A stretch of 64,000 nt of DNA from Alviniconcha marisindica (lineage: Eukaryota; Mollusca; Gastropoda; Provannidae), in contig JABMCL010002397.1 in NCBI GenBank assembly GCA_018857735.1, positions 1 through 64,000 of the forward strand. The letters run 5' to 3'. Both the position numbers and the translations under genes were made by a program. Shown here one piece after another: positions 53,235 to 63,729 of the stretch. The notes beneath the pieces were generated by a model. That model was not told where the DNA came from. It made no database searches and saw only the letters and a program-made list of their open reading frames with translations. Position 1 is the stretch's first letter. Every line of letters begins with the position of its first letter.

Positions 53235-55762
53235 GTAAGATGTATTTTGAAGAATATTATGTCTTGTTTGTTTATCATTAAGTTTCACTGTACGAAATTG
53301 ATGATGTACTTTCGTGCATGAATGCCTTCTTGTTTGTTTGTTTTTGCATATTATTTTCTCCCAAAGTCCATTGATTTGTTTTTAGTGTACGTCGACTTTC
53401 TCACGTAAGACCCGTTCGTCTGCTGCAGGTCAAAGTCCAGAATACTTTTTTGTTGTTATGTAATTGAAAATAGAATTTATAGAAGCTAGTAACATTTGGC
53501 CTGCTTGGGGAACGGGCCTAATGAATTCTGAGTTTCGTTTTCTGTTGTTGAAAATACATAATATACAAACATAATTAATTATGAACATTTGAAATACACT
53601 GCAATAAGGATAGATATTGGGTTGCAGCAGACGGACATTGGCCCCGGATTTGTCAACGGTCGGTCACTGCACCAGTTTAACCAGGAAGCTATAGGTCTTT
53701 CTGGGAAGCAATGGGTCCAAAAAATTGAATTTGACTGCACAGCTGCACAGACTATATATATATTATGTCACAACAAAATTTTATATGAACTTAATCAAAG
53801 ACCTTACACTACAGTCATATTATATATATGGTTGTTTAACTTAATTTTCACCAAAATAAATGTTGCACTCACACACACACACACATACATCAAACTCCAA
53901 GCACTGGTTTACGACATCCTTCCTTCAACCACTGCCATATTTAGTTACGCTATAGGGTCCCGAAAACTGTCAGCTAACGAGCAGTTTTTTGTTGGTGCTC
54001 AGACAGTAGTAGGTTTGTTACAAACAACTCAAATGTCATTTATAGCCATCAACAAAGCTTACACCAGCACAAATAAAACCACAATCGTTTGAATCAAGAC
54101 GGAACTCTTTTTTTTTAAACCCGGGGTGGATGCATCTCATGTTTACGTGTGTGCTTTGGCGCTAGGTTGCTTCTACAGTCATATTAGTACCTGAACCTTT
54201 TGGAAGGCGCTGACCGCGTCGCTGGACAGCTGCGCTGAGATAAAGAGTGCCCCTTCAGTGGCGTAACTAAATCTGGCAGAGTTTGGAGGAAGGTGCCACA
54301 AAGCGGTGCTCGGAGTGTCTCACACACACACACACACACACACATTATGTACTTTGTAAAGCACAGTAATGTGAACACTTGCTCATGAATTTAATATGGG
54401 TAGGACTGTTAGGAGTCCTGCGTCCAGATATTTTCGTGTGTCTATCAACAGGGAGCATACTGCAGATTTTGAGAGGTGCTTCAGGTTTAAGGGCAGGGAT
54501 GAGCGCACAGTGTTTGAGCAAACTGAGATGACTGGATCAGACCAGTCTTTCCTGGCAGGTGGCTTCAGTTCCTTTCCCACTCTGACTTTTTTGGGTCAAT
54601 GGTGTTTGCATGTTTAGTTGTAACCTGCTACCTGCACTTTTCATAGAGTGACCAAGGTCTTTTGCATGCTACTGCAGTAACACAGGGCTGGAATGGATAC
54701 CAAGGTAAGACTCACAGTCAACACAAAAAGTTGAGTCTGGAGAAGACAGTTCTCCCACTGTTCCTGCCTTTAGCCTAGGGAATCAAACACACTTGTAACC
54801 TTCCAATCACAAGTCAGGCACTTAACCACTCACTAAGTCATGTCCCCATTTTTTTCTTTTTCTTCTTTGTTACTGTCAACTGTGCAAAGATCCTCCTCAA
54901 TGTTTTTGAAACAATATTCATTTATATTTTATTTGTCTGTTTTATGCATACAAATATAAACATATGCACATGCTCTGTGTGTGTGTGTGTGTGTAAATGT
55001 GTGTGCATTTGTGTCAGTGTGCACTTTTCCCTTTTTCCCTTTTTCTTGATCATCTCCATCTTATTCTTTTATCTTCCTGTTCTGCATTTGCCAGTCCAGA
55101 CTGCTTTTTAATACATGTGTTTTCGTGAGGTAAAGGTGTATGATTTTTGTGTTTCAGTTCAGACTGTCCTGAAGCAAGCCAAAGGACATGTACGACATTC
55201 ATCTTCAGAGACACCTCGCATCACAACACACTATACCATTTACCCAAGACACAAGGACCCAAGATGGAAGGGTGAGTCTGTCACTGTGTCAGGTTTCATG
55301 TTTCGGGTCACATGTGGGCATGTCTGATTGTGTGGGCATGTCTGACTGTGTGGGCATGTCTGATTGTGGGTGTCTGATTGTGTGGGCATGTCTGACTGTG
55401 TGGGCATGTCCAAATGTGTGGGCATGTCTGATCATGTAGACCTGTGTGTGATTATGGGTGTGCCTAATTGTGTGGGTGTGCCTGATTGTGTGGGCATTTC
55501 TGACTGTGTGGGCATTTCTGACTGTGTGGGAGTCTGACTGTGTGGGTGTCTGACTGTGCGGGTGTCTGACTGTGTGGGTGTCTGACTGTGTGGGTGTCTG
55601 ACTGTGTGGGCCTTATTGTTTGCACACAGAAGTTTGTCATCTGGCTCATCATGCACATAAAATGTTTATTAAACAAGATTTTAGTGAACAGTCATCAGAC
55701 ATTTCAGTAAGGCATGGAAAACAAATCATACATGGATAAAAAGCAGAAACCTTTTAACATAG

Positions 55763-55811
<49 letters not shown>

Positions 55812-56565
55812 ACACACACACACACTGTAAATTATTATCAGCAGATATTGAAGAAGTATTAATTTAACTCAAAATACACAGGTATGCTGAGTGTTTAATC
55901 ATAAAGTGTACAGGGTTATTAGGGATTGGGGGGGGGGGGGGGATGGGGTTAGATTCAAATAAAGTCACACAGCCAGTGGAAAGAGATGAGTAACTTAGGC
56001 ATACGAAAAACAAAACAAAACAATAAAATCTGAAACAAAGATGACAGCTAGCATTAAGCTTTATGTGTCTTGGTTAGCCATGTACATAAAATAAATATTT
56101 TGCAAGGTGAGAGTATCTGAAGCTGAAGAACCCTCGAGAGACTACAAATTAAATACCCACCCCCCCACTCCCCACCATCAACTTGAAAGGAGGTTCAACA
56201 GTCTTTCGTGGCAAGAGCCACACTGTGTACTTTGTGTAAAAAGGTGTTTTGGCAGCGGTCTGTTTCAAGTTGTTTTCTGGCTTCCAGATGTTGACATGAC
56301 ACGTGTAGACGATGAAGCAGATGTCATCATTGTGGGAGGCGGGCCCGCGGGCTTGTCGGCAGCCTGTCGCATCAAGCAGTTGGCCAATCAGAAAGAGGTT
56401 GACCTGCGAGTGTGTGTAGTGGAGAAGGCCTCAGAAATTGGTGGCCACACTCTTTCAGGGGCTTGCATTGAGACTGTTGCCCTCGACGAGCTGTTCCCTG
56501 ACTGGAAAGAGAGAGGGGTGAGTGAGAGATGGTCATGTGAGTGTGTGTGTGTGTGTGAGTGTGTC

Positions 56566-56602
<37 letters not shown>

Positions 56603-56620
56603 AGTATGTGTGAGAGAGAG

Positions 56621-56667
<47 letters not shown>

Positions 56668-59600
56668 TTAAACCTGTCATTCTGCAGGAACCTTTTCCAG
56701 ACTGTAAAAAAAAAAAAAAAGGTAAAAGAAGGAGGTATTAGTGAGAATGTGCATCTGTCTGTCGTTTGTATTGTTTCTGAAATGCATGACAGGTGACTTA
56801 CCTCCTTATTCTACTCATGAGAGGTGGCGTACTTTGACCTGATCAGATTATAATACCCCCCTCCCCCCCCCCCTTCTTTCTTCTTCACAGGCCCCACTGC
56901 ACACCCCGGTCACAGCAGACAAGTTTGCATTTCTTACTGAAACAGCTCGGATACCTCTTCCAATATTGCCAGGTGAGTTGCACACAGTTCTGCCTGCCTT
57001 TTGGCTGTTGGAAAGGTGGGGGGGGGGGGGGGGGGGAGAAACAGATCAGTTATATCAAATAGTGACTGATTAAATCTGGTGCTGAATATTGCCTTGGACT
57101 TGGTCTGACATTTCTTGTGGAAACTTGGAGCCCTATTTTGAACGAGAGTCAACTGATTGAGCATTTGCTCTTCATCTTGCTGTTTCACTTCTGTACCGTC
57201 CTCATAGTTTTTAGTCCATGTCGTCAGTTTGGAGGGGAGGTGGCCGCGACTAGAAGTAGAAGAACAGAAATATGTGACGCGTGAAGAGAAGATGGTTGTG
57301 TGGTTGTGAAAGAGGCGTGTGCTCCATCCCCAGGTCTGCCCATCAACAACCACGGCAACTACATCGTGAGGCTGGGCAACGTGGTACGGTGGTTAGGCGA
57401 GCAAGCGGAGGAGCTGGGAGTGGAGATCTACTCGGGCATTGCTGCCAGTGAGGTACGTCCGTGAAAGCCTGGCGCGTCGCTCCGCAGGGTGGTCAGCAAA
57501 GTGGCGCTGCAAGGTGCATTCACCTCCCTTTTGGGGGTTGTCGTACTCGTAGTTCTTTGTTTTCAAACCAGAGAGACATGGAATCTTGGATGGGAGTGGC
57601 CTTTACAGTCACTTCTCAGGTGGGGGTGGACCTTTACAGTCGTTCGTTGTGTTGGGGTGGACTTTTACAATCACTTGTTGAGTTGGGATGGAATTTTACA
57701 ATCACTTGTTGAGTTGGGGTGAACCTTTACAGTCGTTTGTTGAGTTGGGGTGGACCTTTACAGTCATTTGTTGAGTTGGGGTGGACCTTTACAGTCACTT
57801 GGTGGATGCTGTCGCAAATGTGTGGTGATAACTCATAGCAGGTCTGTAGTAAGGCTAGAACAAAGTAATGGATTTGGGGTGGAGGAGGGGGGGGGGGCGG
57901 GGGGGGGGGGTACAGCTGTCAGTGTGGCAGCGGAAGATCCAGACCATAGAAACATTAGAGTATTAAAAGCATCATAGAGTAGCATCTTTTTATGGATCCA
58001 GATCTCCTGCCAGTCTAAGAACGTTTGCCTTTGATACCATTTCCCACAATCAGTTTCCATAAATAAATAAGGGAAAAAGTGTCATCACTGTAAAAAAAAA
58101 AAAGGCAAAAAAAGACCTGATCAGCAGTTACATTTTGAGTACTAATGTCTTGGTTCTGTACTCAAGGTGTGAATGAAGACAGTAACGTTACACGTCTGTC
58201 AGCTTTGTGCGGTGTCCCTGTGCAGATACTGTTCCATGAAGATGGCAGTGTGAAGGGCGTGGCCACCAATGACGTGGGCATTCAGAAAGATGGAGCGCCA
58301 AAGGTTCATACTACCTCTTTGTCTGACCAGTTGGTGCTTGCCAGCTGTGTGTGTGTGTGTGTGTGAGTCGGGGGGGGGGGGGGGGGGGGGGGGGGTGTTC
58401 TGTATTGTGTGTGTGTGTGAGTGTGTGGGTGGATGGGTGTGTGGGTGTGTTTGCTTTTATGTATTTAATTGTAAGTGTCTGGGTGTGTGGGTGTGTTTGC
58501 CTTTATGTCTTTAATTGTGTGTGTGTGTCTGTCTGTCTGTATTCAGTTTGCTGTGTATGTATGTTTGTGTTGGTGCATCTCCATATCCAATTTTGTGTGT
58601 ATTTGTGAATCTATGTGTTCAGATTTCTGTGTTCGGTGTGTATGTGTGGTATATACATCTCTACATTTAATCTTGTGTGTGCTGTTGTGTTTGGAGATCT
58701 CTGTGTTCAATTTCCGGTGCCGTACAAAACAAATACCATACAGTACAACTTTATTGCCAAGTGCCAAGGTCATTGCACAAGGAACATTTTATGGTACCAA
58801 GTACACTCACTTACACGTTCATGCCACAACAAAAATTGCGGTAAACAGTCATTGATAAAAAAAATACATTAACCCACATGTTTAGTACAACACACACACA
58901 CACACACACAATGTCAGCTAGAACACTGGTATGTGTGTATGCTGATCCCTACATTCAATCACCATGTTAAGGCAGGCCTGTCTGTCTACTGGCTTGCTCT
59001 CTAAAGTCTGTCCGTGTTCTATCCTCTGTCTACTGGCTTGCTCTCTAAAGTCTGTCCTGTCTGTCCGTGTTCTATCCTCTGTCTACTGGCTTGCTGTCTA
59101 AAGTCTGTCCGTGTTCGATCCTCTGTCTACTGGCTTGCTGTCTAAAGTCTGTCCGTGTTCTGTCTTCTGTCTACTGGCATGCACTCTAAAGTCTGTCCAT
59201 GTTCTATCCTCTGTCTACTGGCTTGCTCTCTAAAGTCTGTCTGTGTTCTATCCTCTGTCTACTGGCTTGCTCTCTAAAGTCTGTCCGTGTTCTATCCTCT
59301 GTCTACTGGCTTGCTGTCTAAAGTCTGTCCGTGTGCTATCCTCTGTCTACTGGCATGCTCTCTAAAGTCTGTCCATGTTCTGTCCTTTGTCTACTGGCTT
59401 GCTCTCACTGCCTTTCCACTTTGCCTCCAGGACACCTTTGAGCGAGGGATGGAGCTCCTCGCCAAGGTGACCATATTTGGTGAGGGTTGCCATGGACACC
59501 TGGCAAAACAGCTGTACCAAAAATTCCACTTGCGAGATAACTGTGAGCCACAGACCTATGGCATCGGCTTCAAAGAATTGTGGGAAGTGAGCCCGGAGCT

Positions 59601-61610
59601 TCACAAACCCGGCACCGTGGAGCACACAGTGGGATGGCCCTTTGTGAGTCTCTTTGCTGCTTCAGGCTGTCTGTTTGTTGGTTTCCTGCAGTTTTGACTG
59701 GCTCCTCAAGGCTGTCAGCTCTTCTTGTCTCTGCACCAGGTCTCTTACAGCGAGGATGTGTGTGTGTGTGTGTGTGGTGTGTGTGTGTGTGTGTGTGTGT
59801 GACACTGTGTGCGTGTGGTGCTGTTTTTTGTCCTGCCAGGTGTATCCATACACTTGTCAAGAATGAGAACCTTCACTTAGTTTATTATTATGATTGATTC
59901 ATTAGGTGCAATAAATGATAAATAAATGTTTATAATTTAGTGTCTGCTAATTACCTTCTGTCCCTAACGTATGTGTGACCGTCAATGGTCTGTGGAAACT
60001 GACGTTAGCAGCAATGAAGTGAGCGACAGTGCAGACCACAGCGGTAGAAAAGACATGGGAATTGTAGTTCTTGTGCTGGACAGTCCATGAACAAGCTGGT
60101 TTGCATGCTTAGAGATTGTGCTGTGTATCGTATTGATCAATCAAGGCCTTGTTGACTGTTTGTGCACTGTAGCCAGCCAATCAGATTTCATGTTAGCATC
60201 TGCAGAAAAAGACTTCATTTTAGTCTACAAACAAAATTGACAGAACTGAAAACGCAACAGAGAGGAGAGCTAGGTCATTGTAGTTTGTCTAAGTTTATGT
60301 CTGTCAGACCAGTCAGCAAAACTTGAGGGCTTTGTCAGTGCGCCATGAGTTTATGGTTCAACTGATGGTTAAGTTCAGGAACGTGTGTGCTGGTGTTGTC
60401 CAACGTATGCCCTCCCTGCTGATGAGATGTTAAACATGCACAGTTGAAGTTATGGGCTGATGATGCGAAGGGCCTGGTGTGTGTGTGCAGACAAAGGATG
60501 TGTATGGCGGCACTTTTCTCTACCACCTGGGAGAGGGAGAGCCCTTGATCGTCGTTGGTGCTGTGGTGAGTGACGCGTCATGCGCTTTGCTTGAGTCAAG
60601 GTTTTGTGGCAGGATTTTACGGTAGGATGGGCTCTTTTTGTTGTTTCTAACTTTGGAATTCCAGTGACAGCCAGAGTATAATTTGACAGGAAATTAAAAG
60701 ATTCCACATGGGTGTTGACCCTTGTCTGCCAGTGCTTCCCCCAAACCCCTACAGGAGTGCTGGCCCTTGAATGCCAGTGCTGCCCCATGAACCCTCCAGG
60801 AGTGCTGGCCCTTGACTGCCAGTGCTGCCCCCTGAACCCTCCAGGAGTGCTGGCCCTTGACTGCCAGTGCTGCCCCCTGAACCCTCCAGGAGTGCTGGCC
60901 CTTGACTGCCAGTCTGCCCCCTGAACCCTACAGGAGTGCTGGCCCTGACTCAGTGCTGCCCCCTGAACCCCCAGGAGTGCTGGCCCTTGACTGCCAGTGC
61001 TGCCCCCTGAACCCTCCAGGAGTGCTGGCCCTTGACTGCCAGTGCTGCCCCCTGAACCCTCCAGGAGTGCTGGCCCTTGACTGCCAGTGCTGCCCCCTGA
61101 ACCCTCCAGGAGTGCTGGCCCTTGACTGCCAGTGCTGCCCCCTGAACCCTCCAGGAGTGCTGGCCCTTGGCTGCCAGTGCTGCCCCCTGAACCCTCCAGG
61201 AGTGCTGGCCCTTGGCTGCCAGTGCTGCCCCCTGAACCCTCCAGGAGTGCTGGCCCTTGGCTGCCAGTGCTGCCCCCTGAACCTCCAGGAGTGCTGGCCC
61301 TTGCTGCCAGTGCTGCCCCCTGAACCCTCCAGGAGTGCTGGCCCTTGACTGCCAGTGCTGCCCCCTGAACCCTCCAGGAGTGCTGGCCTTTGGCTGCCAG
61401 TGCTGCCCCTTGAACCCCTACAGGAGTGCTGGCCCTTGACTGCTAATGCTGTCCCCTGAACCCCTACAGGAGTGCTGCCCCTTGAACCCCTACAGGAGTG
61501 CTGGCCCTTGACTGCTAGTGCTGCCCCCTGAACCCCTACAGGGGTGTGTGTGTGTGTTGCAGATAGGCCTCCAGCCCAGTTTGGGGATGATCCACAGGGT
61601 CCACTTCCCC

Positions 61611-61672
<62 letters not shown>

Positions 61673-63729
61673 GTAGACAGGCCCCCAGCCTAGTTTCAGG
61701 ATGATCCCCAGGGTCTGGTTCCCCACTCTGTGTGTGTGTGTGTGTGTGTTGCAGATAGGCCTGGACTACGCCAACCCCTACATGAGTCCCTACCTGGAGT
61801 TCCAGCGCTTCAAACACCACCCCAGCATAGAGCCCCTCTTTAAGTCAGGCAAGCGCATCGGCTACGGAGCCCGCGCCTTGAATGAGGGTGGCGTGCAGGT
61901 GATGAGTTACTTGTTCTTGGATTTTAACTTCCTGTCAGCTGCATGGGGTCACCTCCGGATGTCTGGAAGAAAGCGTGAGTTTGGTGATACCTTTATTTCA
62001 AGAGCTTTACATCACAATGAAAAGCCAGACCTCAAGCAGGATGTCCGGAAGAAAGCGTGAATTTGGTGATACCTTTATTTCAAGAGCTTTACGTCACAGT
62101 GAAAAGTCACACCTCAAGCAGGGTGTCGCGTGTCAGCCTTTTGGCAAACAGGAGATGGTGCAACTAAGCTGTCATGTGACCTAGGAAAGAGAAGAGGCGC
62201 AGCACCGCGGCAGATGTGCTGCTTCACAAGTTGACATTTCTTCATACTGAACCACTGTTTGCTGTTCCTGCTTACTTGAATACAGTCAAACCACTCTGTT
62301 GTAAGACTGCCCTAGAAAATCAAGGAAAAGAGGTGTTGTAGAGAGGTGGTCTCTCTTCGGGTTGGTCAATCACAGGATGGTCTATTTTAAGGAGTTTTGA
62401 GAATTTTAAACGTTTGAAGACCGCATTTATTGATCCAGCTTCTGCAGACATCTCAATGCTCCGGATAAAGATGCTAGTTAAGCTGCATTTTGGGGGCCAT
62501 AACACATTTGCAAAACATCAAAACACAGGTCTATACAGAGTTCAGAATTTTTGTTGGAAGATATTTGTAATCACTGAACGTTTTTCACCGTACTAGATTT
62601 TGGGTGTCTGTTATATAATTATGGTGCTATCTCCCCCCCCCCCCCCCTCTTCCCCCACGTCCTCCTACCCCCCACCCACCCCAAACTGAGTTACAAGATT
62701 AAAACCTATCATAGACACTTTATCAAACAGACAAGTTCAAAACCTTGTAAGTGATTATTTCAGATAAAACGTTTTTTGGGGGGAAAAACACAACTTGCCT
62801 ATTTTCAACAGAAAAGAGGTGTTATTGATCTTACAAGAGCCAGTAAAGCTCCTCGTGTTGAAAATGGATGTGTTCAAATAGTGCTACATTTTTAAACCAC
62901 ATTGTATTTTTGTCAAAGTCGGAAGTTTTCAGTTATAGGACTTTAACTGGTCCTCGGTGAAATGCAGGGGATGAAGCAGCATCCATTAACTGCATGGACA
63001 GAAGTGCATATCACTGTGCCGGAATGTGACCTTGAACTGACCTGTTTTCAGAGCATTCCCAAACTGACCTTCCCAGGGGGCTGCCTGATTGGCTGCAGCC
63101 CTGGCTTCATGAACGTACCGAAGATCAAGGGCACGCACAACGCCATGAAGAGTGGAATGCTGGCCGCAGAGTCCGTCTTTGAAACCATCACCAACAAAGA
63201 GCTGGCCGACAAGTCACCCACCATTGGTGAGTATTGTGTTGGTGAGTCATATTGTGTTGGTGAGTCATATGCAGAGCCCATCATTGAAACCATCACCAAC
63301 AAAGAGCTGGCCAGCAAGTCGCCCACCATTGGTGAGTAATGTGTTGGTGAGTCATATGCAGAGTCCATCACTGAAACCATCACCAACAAAGAGCTGGCCA
63401 GCAAGTCGCCCACCGTCGGTGAGTAATGTGTTGGTGAGTGATGGGTTATTTTGCTTTTGACAAATCCAGGCTGAATGTCACTTCAACAGTTGATGCAAGA
63501 AGTGTGTGTTTACACTTGTTACCTAAAGCCATACTTCTGTGTGCAGGTCTGAACCCTGAGGTGTATGAAAAGAAGATCCATGACAGCTACGTTTGGAAGG
63601 AGCTGCACAACGTGCGCAACGTGCGGCCATCCTTTCACTCACCGCTGGGTTTGTACGGGGGCCTGGCCTACACCAGCATCGTCTGGTATCTGTTCCGTGG
63701 CAAGGAGCCCTGGACGCTGTCTCACGGAG
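53195..63729 (+). CDS. ETFDH: ETF:ubiquinone oxidoreductase, exons 1-11 (3-prime end outside window)
   Basis: Mitochondrial inner-membrane flavoprotein (ETF-QO) that passes electrons from ETF, reduced by acyl-CoA and amino-acid dehydrogenases, to ubiquinone. Eleven exons give 484 codons of an expected roughly 615, all phases agreeing. The order is: an N-terminal stretch rich in Arg/Lys/Ser and poor in acidic residues (mitochondrial targeting, residues 1 to about 33); [11 protein letters not shown]; the FAD dinucleotide fold [15 protein letters not shown] (65-79); [87 protein letters not shown]; and [19 protein letters not shown]. The final exons, with the 4Fe-4S cysteines, lie past 64000. Start ATG is at 53195. 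Confidence 0.96.
53892..54317 (+). mobile_element. Foldback/MITE-like repeat D, copy 3
   Basis: AAACTCCAAGCACTGG to GGTGCTCGGAGTG, with all internal landmarks. It lies in ETFDH intron 1. Left flank is CACACACACACATACATC and right flank TCTC then (AC)n, so CA repeats border both ends. Confidence 0.75.
54600..54846 (-). mobile_element. V-SINE-like element, partial copy 3 (reverse)
   Basis: On the minus strand: head GGGGACATGACTTAGTGAGT then GGTTAAGTGCC, B-box-like GTGTTTGATTCCC, then GAGAACTGTCTTCTCCAGAC, CCCTGTGTTACTGCAGTAGC and GCAGGTTACAACTAAACATG. This is the same order as 51351-51832. The 3-prime part is not visible. Confidence 0.75.
55158..55271 (+). CDS. ETFDH: ETFDH exon 2
   Basis: Codes for the rest of the presequence ([17 protein letters not shown]) and the mature start [38 protein letters not shown] is diagnostic for ETFDH. 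Acceptor TGTTTCAG, donor GGAAGG|GTGAGT. Confidence 0.95.
55308..55612. repeat. Tandem repeat TGTGTGGGCATGTCTGAC, 17-20-bp unit
   Basis: About 16 copies of GTGTGGGCATGTCTGACT and GTGTGGGTGTCTGACT in ETFDH intron 2, beginning shortly after the exon 2 donor. Confidence 0.92.
55766..55830. repeat. (CA)n microsatellite
   Basis: About 60 bp of CA in ETFDH intron 2. A 15-G run lies at 55928-55942. The rest of 55612-56287 is AT-rich without features. Confidence 0.92.
56288..56517 (+). CDS. ETFDH: ETFDH exon 3 (FAD-binding fold)
   Basis: 76 codons after two bases completing Asp: [20 protein letters not shown], then [20 protein letters not shown] and [13 protein letters not shown]. It contains the GXGXXG Rossmann motif and the second FAD contact. 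Acceptor TGGCTTCCAG, donor GAGGG|GTGAGT. Confidence 0.98.
56535..56665. repeat. (TG)n / (GA)n microsatellite
   Basis: TG repeats with an AGAGAGAG interruption directly after the exon 3 donor. An A-run lies at 56706-56720. Confidence 0.92.
56891..56972 (+). CDS. ETFDH: ETFDH exon 4
   Basis: Codes for [20 protein letters not shown] and IPLPILP. It matches GAPLNTPVTEDRF-ILTE--RIP-PILPG in vertebrates. Acceptor TCTTCACAG, donor CCAG|GTGAGT. Confidence 0.96.
57017..57037. repeat. Poly-G run
   Basis: About 20 G in ETFDH intron 4; 57040-57333 is otherwise featureless. Confidence 0.85.
57334..57452 (+). CDS. ETFDH: ETFDH exon 5
   Basis: Codes for [20 protein letters not shown] and [46 protein letters not shown] is strongly conserved. 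Acceptor ATCCCCAG, donor GTGAG|GTACGT. Confidence 0.97.
57590..57800. repeat. Tandem repeat, about 31-bp unit, six copies
   Basis: Unit GGTGGACCTTTACAGTCACT plus TGTTGAGTTGG in ETFDH intron 5. On the sense strand each has TTTACAG, an acceptor-like motif. G-rich sequence follows at 57888-57910. Confidence 0.88.
58226..58303 (+). CDS. ETFDH: ETFDH exon 6
   Basis: 26 codons, [20 protein letters not shown] then [30 protein letters not shown] is diagnostic. Acceptor CTGTGCAG. Donor CAAAG|GTTCAT is weak (no A at +3/+4, no G at +5), though placement is fixed by frame with exon 7. Confidence 0.95.
58345..58550. repeat. (TG)n, G-run and GTGTGGGTGTGTTTGC duplication
   Basis: TG run, about 27 G at 58369-58395, then two copies of TGTGGGTGTGTTTGC(C/T)TTTA about 55 bp apart. 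The following sequence to 58960 is mixed, with no features. Confidence 0.88.
58970..59405. repeat. Minisatellite, 44-bp unit, about ten copies
   Basis: Unit GCTTGCTCTCTAAAGTCTGT plus CCGTGTTCTATCCTCTGTCTACTG in ETFDH intron 6, running up to the exon 7 acceptor tract. The last unit merges with TGGCTTGCTCTCACTGCC, so the pyrimidine tract of exon 7 may derive from it. Confidence 0.92.
59431..59643 (+). CDS. ETFDH: ETFDH exon 7
   Basis: 71 codons with [47 protein letters not shown] and VEHTVGWPF. It spans the FAD/ubiquinone-domain core. Acceptor GCCTCCAG, donor CCCTTT|GTGAGT, phase 0. Confidence 0.98.
59757..59820. repeat. (TG)n microsatellite
   Basis: TG repeats in ETFDH intron 7. The remaining 59820-60480 is mixed sequence with no recognised element. 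Confidence 0.9.
60491..60565 (+). CDS. ETFDH: ETFDH exon 8
   Basis: 25 codons, [20 protein letters not shown] then VVGAV. It matches [23 protein letters not shown]. The acceptor GTGTGTGTGTGCAG has a TG tract in place of pyrimidines. Donor GCTGTG|GTGAGT. Confidence 0.96.
60715..61548 (+). repeat. Minisatellite, 45-bp unit, about 18 copies
   Basis: Unit CTGCCCCCTGAACCCTCCAG plus GAGTGCTGGCCCTTGACTGCCAGTG in ETFDH intron 8. On the sense strand CCCTACAG or CCCTCCAG before GAGTG is acceptor-like. Because 45 is divisible by three, Leu/Pro/Cys-rich frames stay open, but they are not exons. Confidence 0.95.
61548..61760 (+). repeat. Two upstream copies of the exon 9 acceptor with (TG)n
   Basis: (TG)n then TTGCAG|ATAGGCCT occurs at 61563 and, decayed to TTGTAG|ACAGGCCC, at 61677, before the true site at 61755. 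After the shared exon start, the upstream copies continue as CCAGCCCAGTTTGGGGATGA and CCAGCCTAGTTTCAGGATGA, and share CCCCAGGGTC or CCACAGGGTC. Confidence 0.85.
61755..61898 (+). CDS. ETFDH: ETFDH exon 9
   Basis: 48 codons, [40 protein letters not shown] and ALNEGGVQ. It matches VGLDY-NPYLSPF-EFQR-KHHPSI and [16 protein letters not shown]. The acceptor is a (TG)n tract followed by TTGCAG. Donor GTGCAG|GTGATG. Confidence 0.98.
61940..62100. repeat. 75-bp direct duplication in intron 9
   Basis: GTCTGGAAGAAAGCGTGAGT then TTGGTGATACCTTTATTTCA and AGAGCTTTACATCACA is repeated almost exactly about 79 bp downstream (GTCCGGAAGAAAGCGTGAAT). The rest of intron 9 (62110-63050) is AT-rich with a C-run near 62630-62650 and no recognised gene. 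Confidence 0.8.
63052..63226 (+). CDS. ETFDH: ETFDH exon 10
   Basis: Codes for [40 protein letters not shown] and [18 protein letters not shown] plus one base. [31 protein letters not shown] is nearly invariant. Acceptor TGTTTTCAG, donor CATTG|GTGAGT. Its 3-prime 53 bases and donor are duplicated twice downstream. Confidence 0.98.
63227..63425 (+). repeat. Tandem duplication of the ETFDH exon 10 end and donor
   Basis: Two further copies of GAAACCATCACCAACAAAGA, GCTGGCCAGCAAGTCGCC and CACC..GGTGAGT follow exon 10. The donors lie after 63226 (true), 63331 and 63418. The spacing is 105 and 87 bp, both multiples of three. From the true donor to the second the frame is open; TAA follows right after the second donor. 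Confidence 0.95.
63547..63729 (+). CDS. ETFDH: ETFDH exon 11
   Basis: Codes for [40 protein letters not shown] and [20 protein letters not shown]. It matches the VWKEL-SVRNIRPS-H--LG-YGGM-YT segment. Acceptor TGTGTGCAG, donor CGGAG|GTAGGA. Confidence 0.97.

Noticed and set aside
56107..56287. Upstream extension of ETFDH exon 3 to an ATG at 56107
   Set aside because: The frame is open into exon 3, but the encoded residues do not resemble ETFDH, the acceptor CTTCCAG at 56281-56287 is good, and exon 2 joins in phase.
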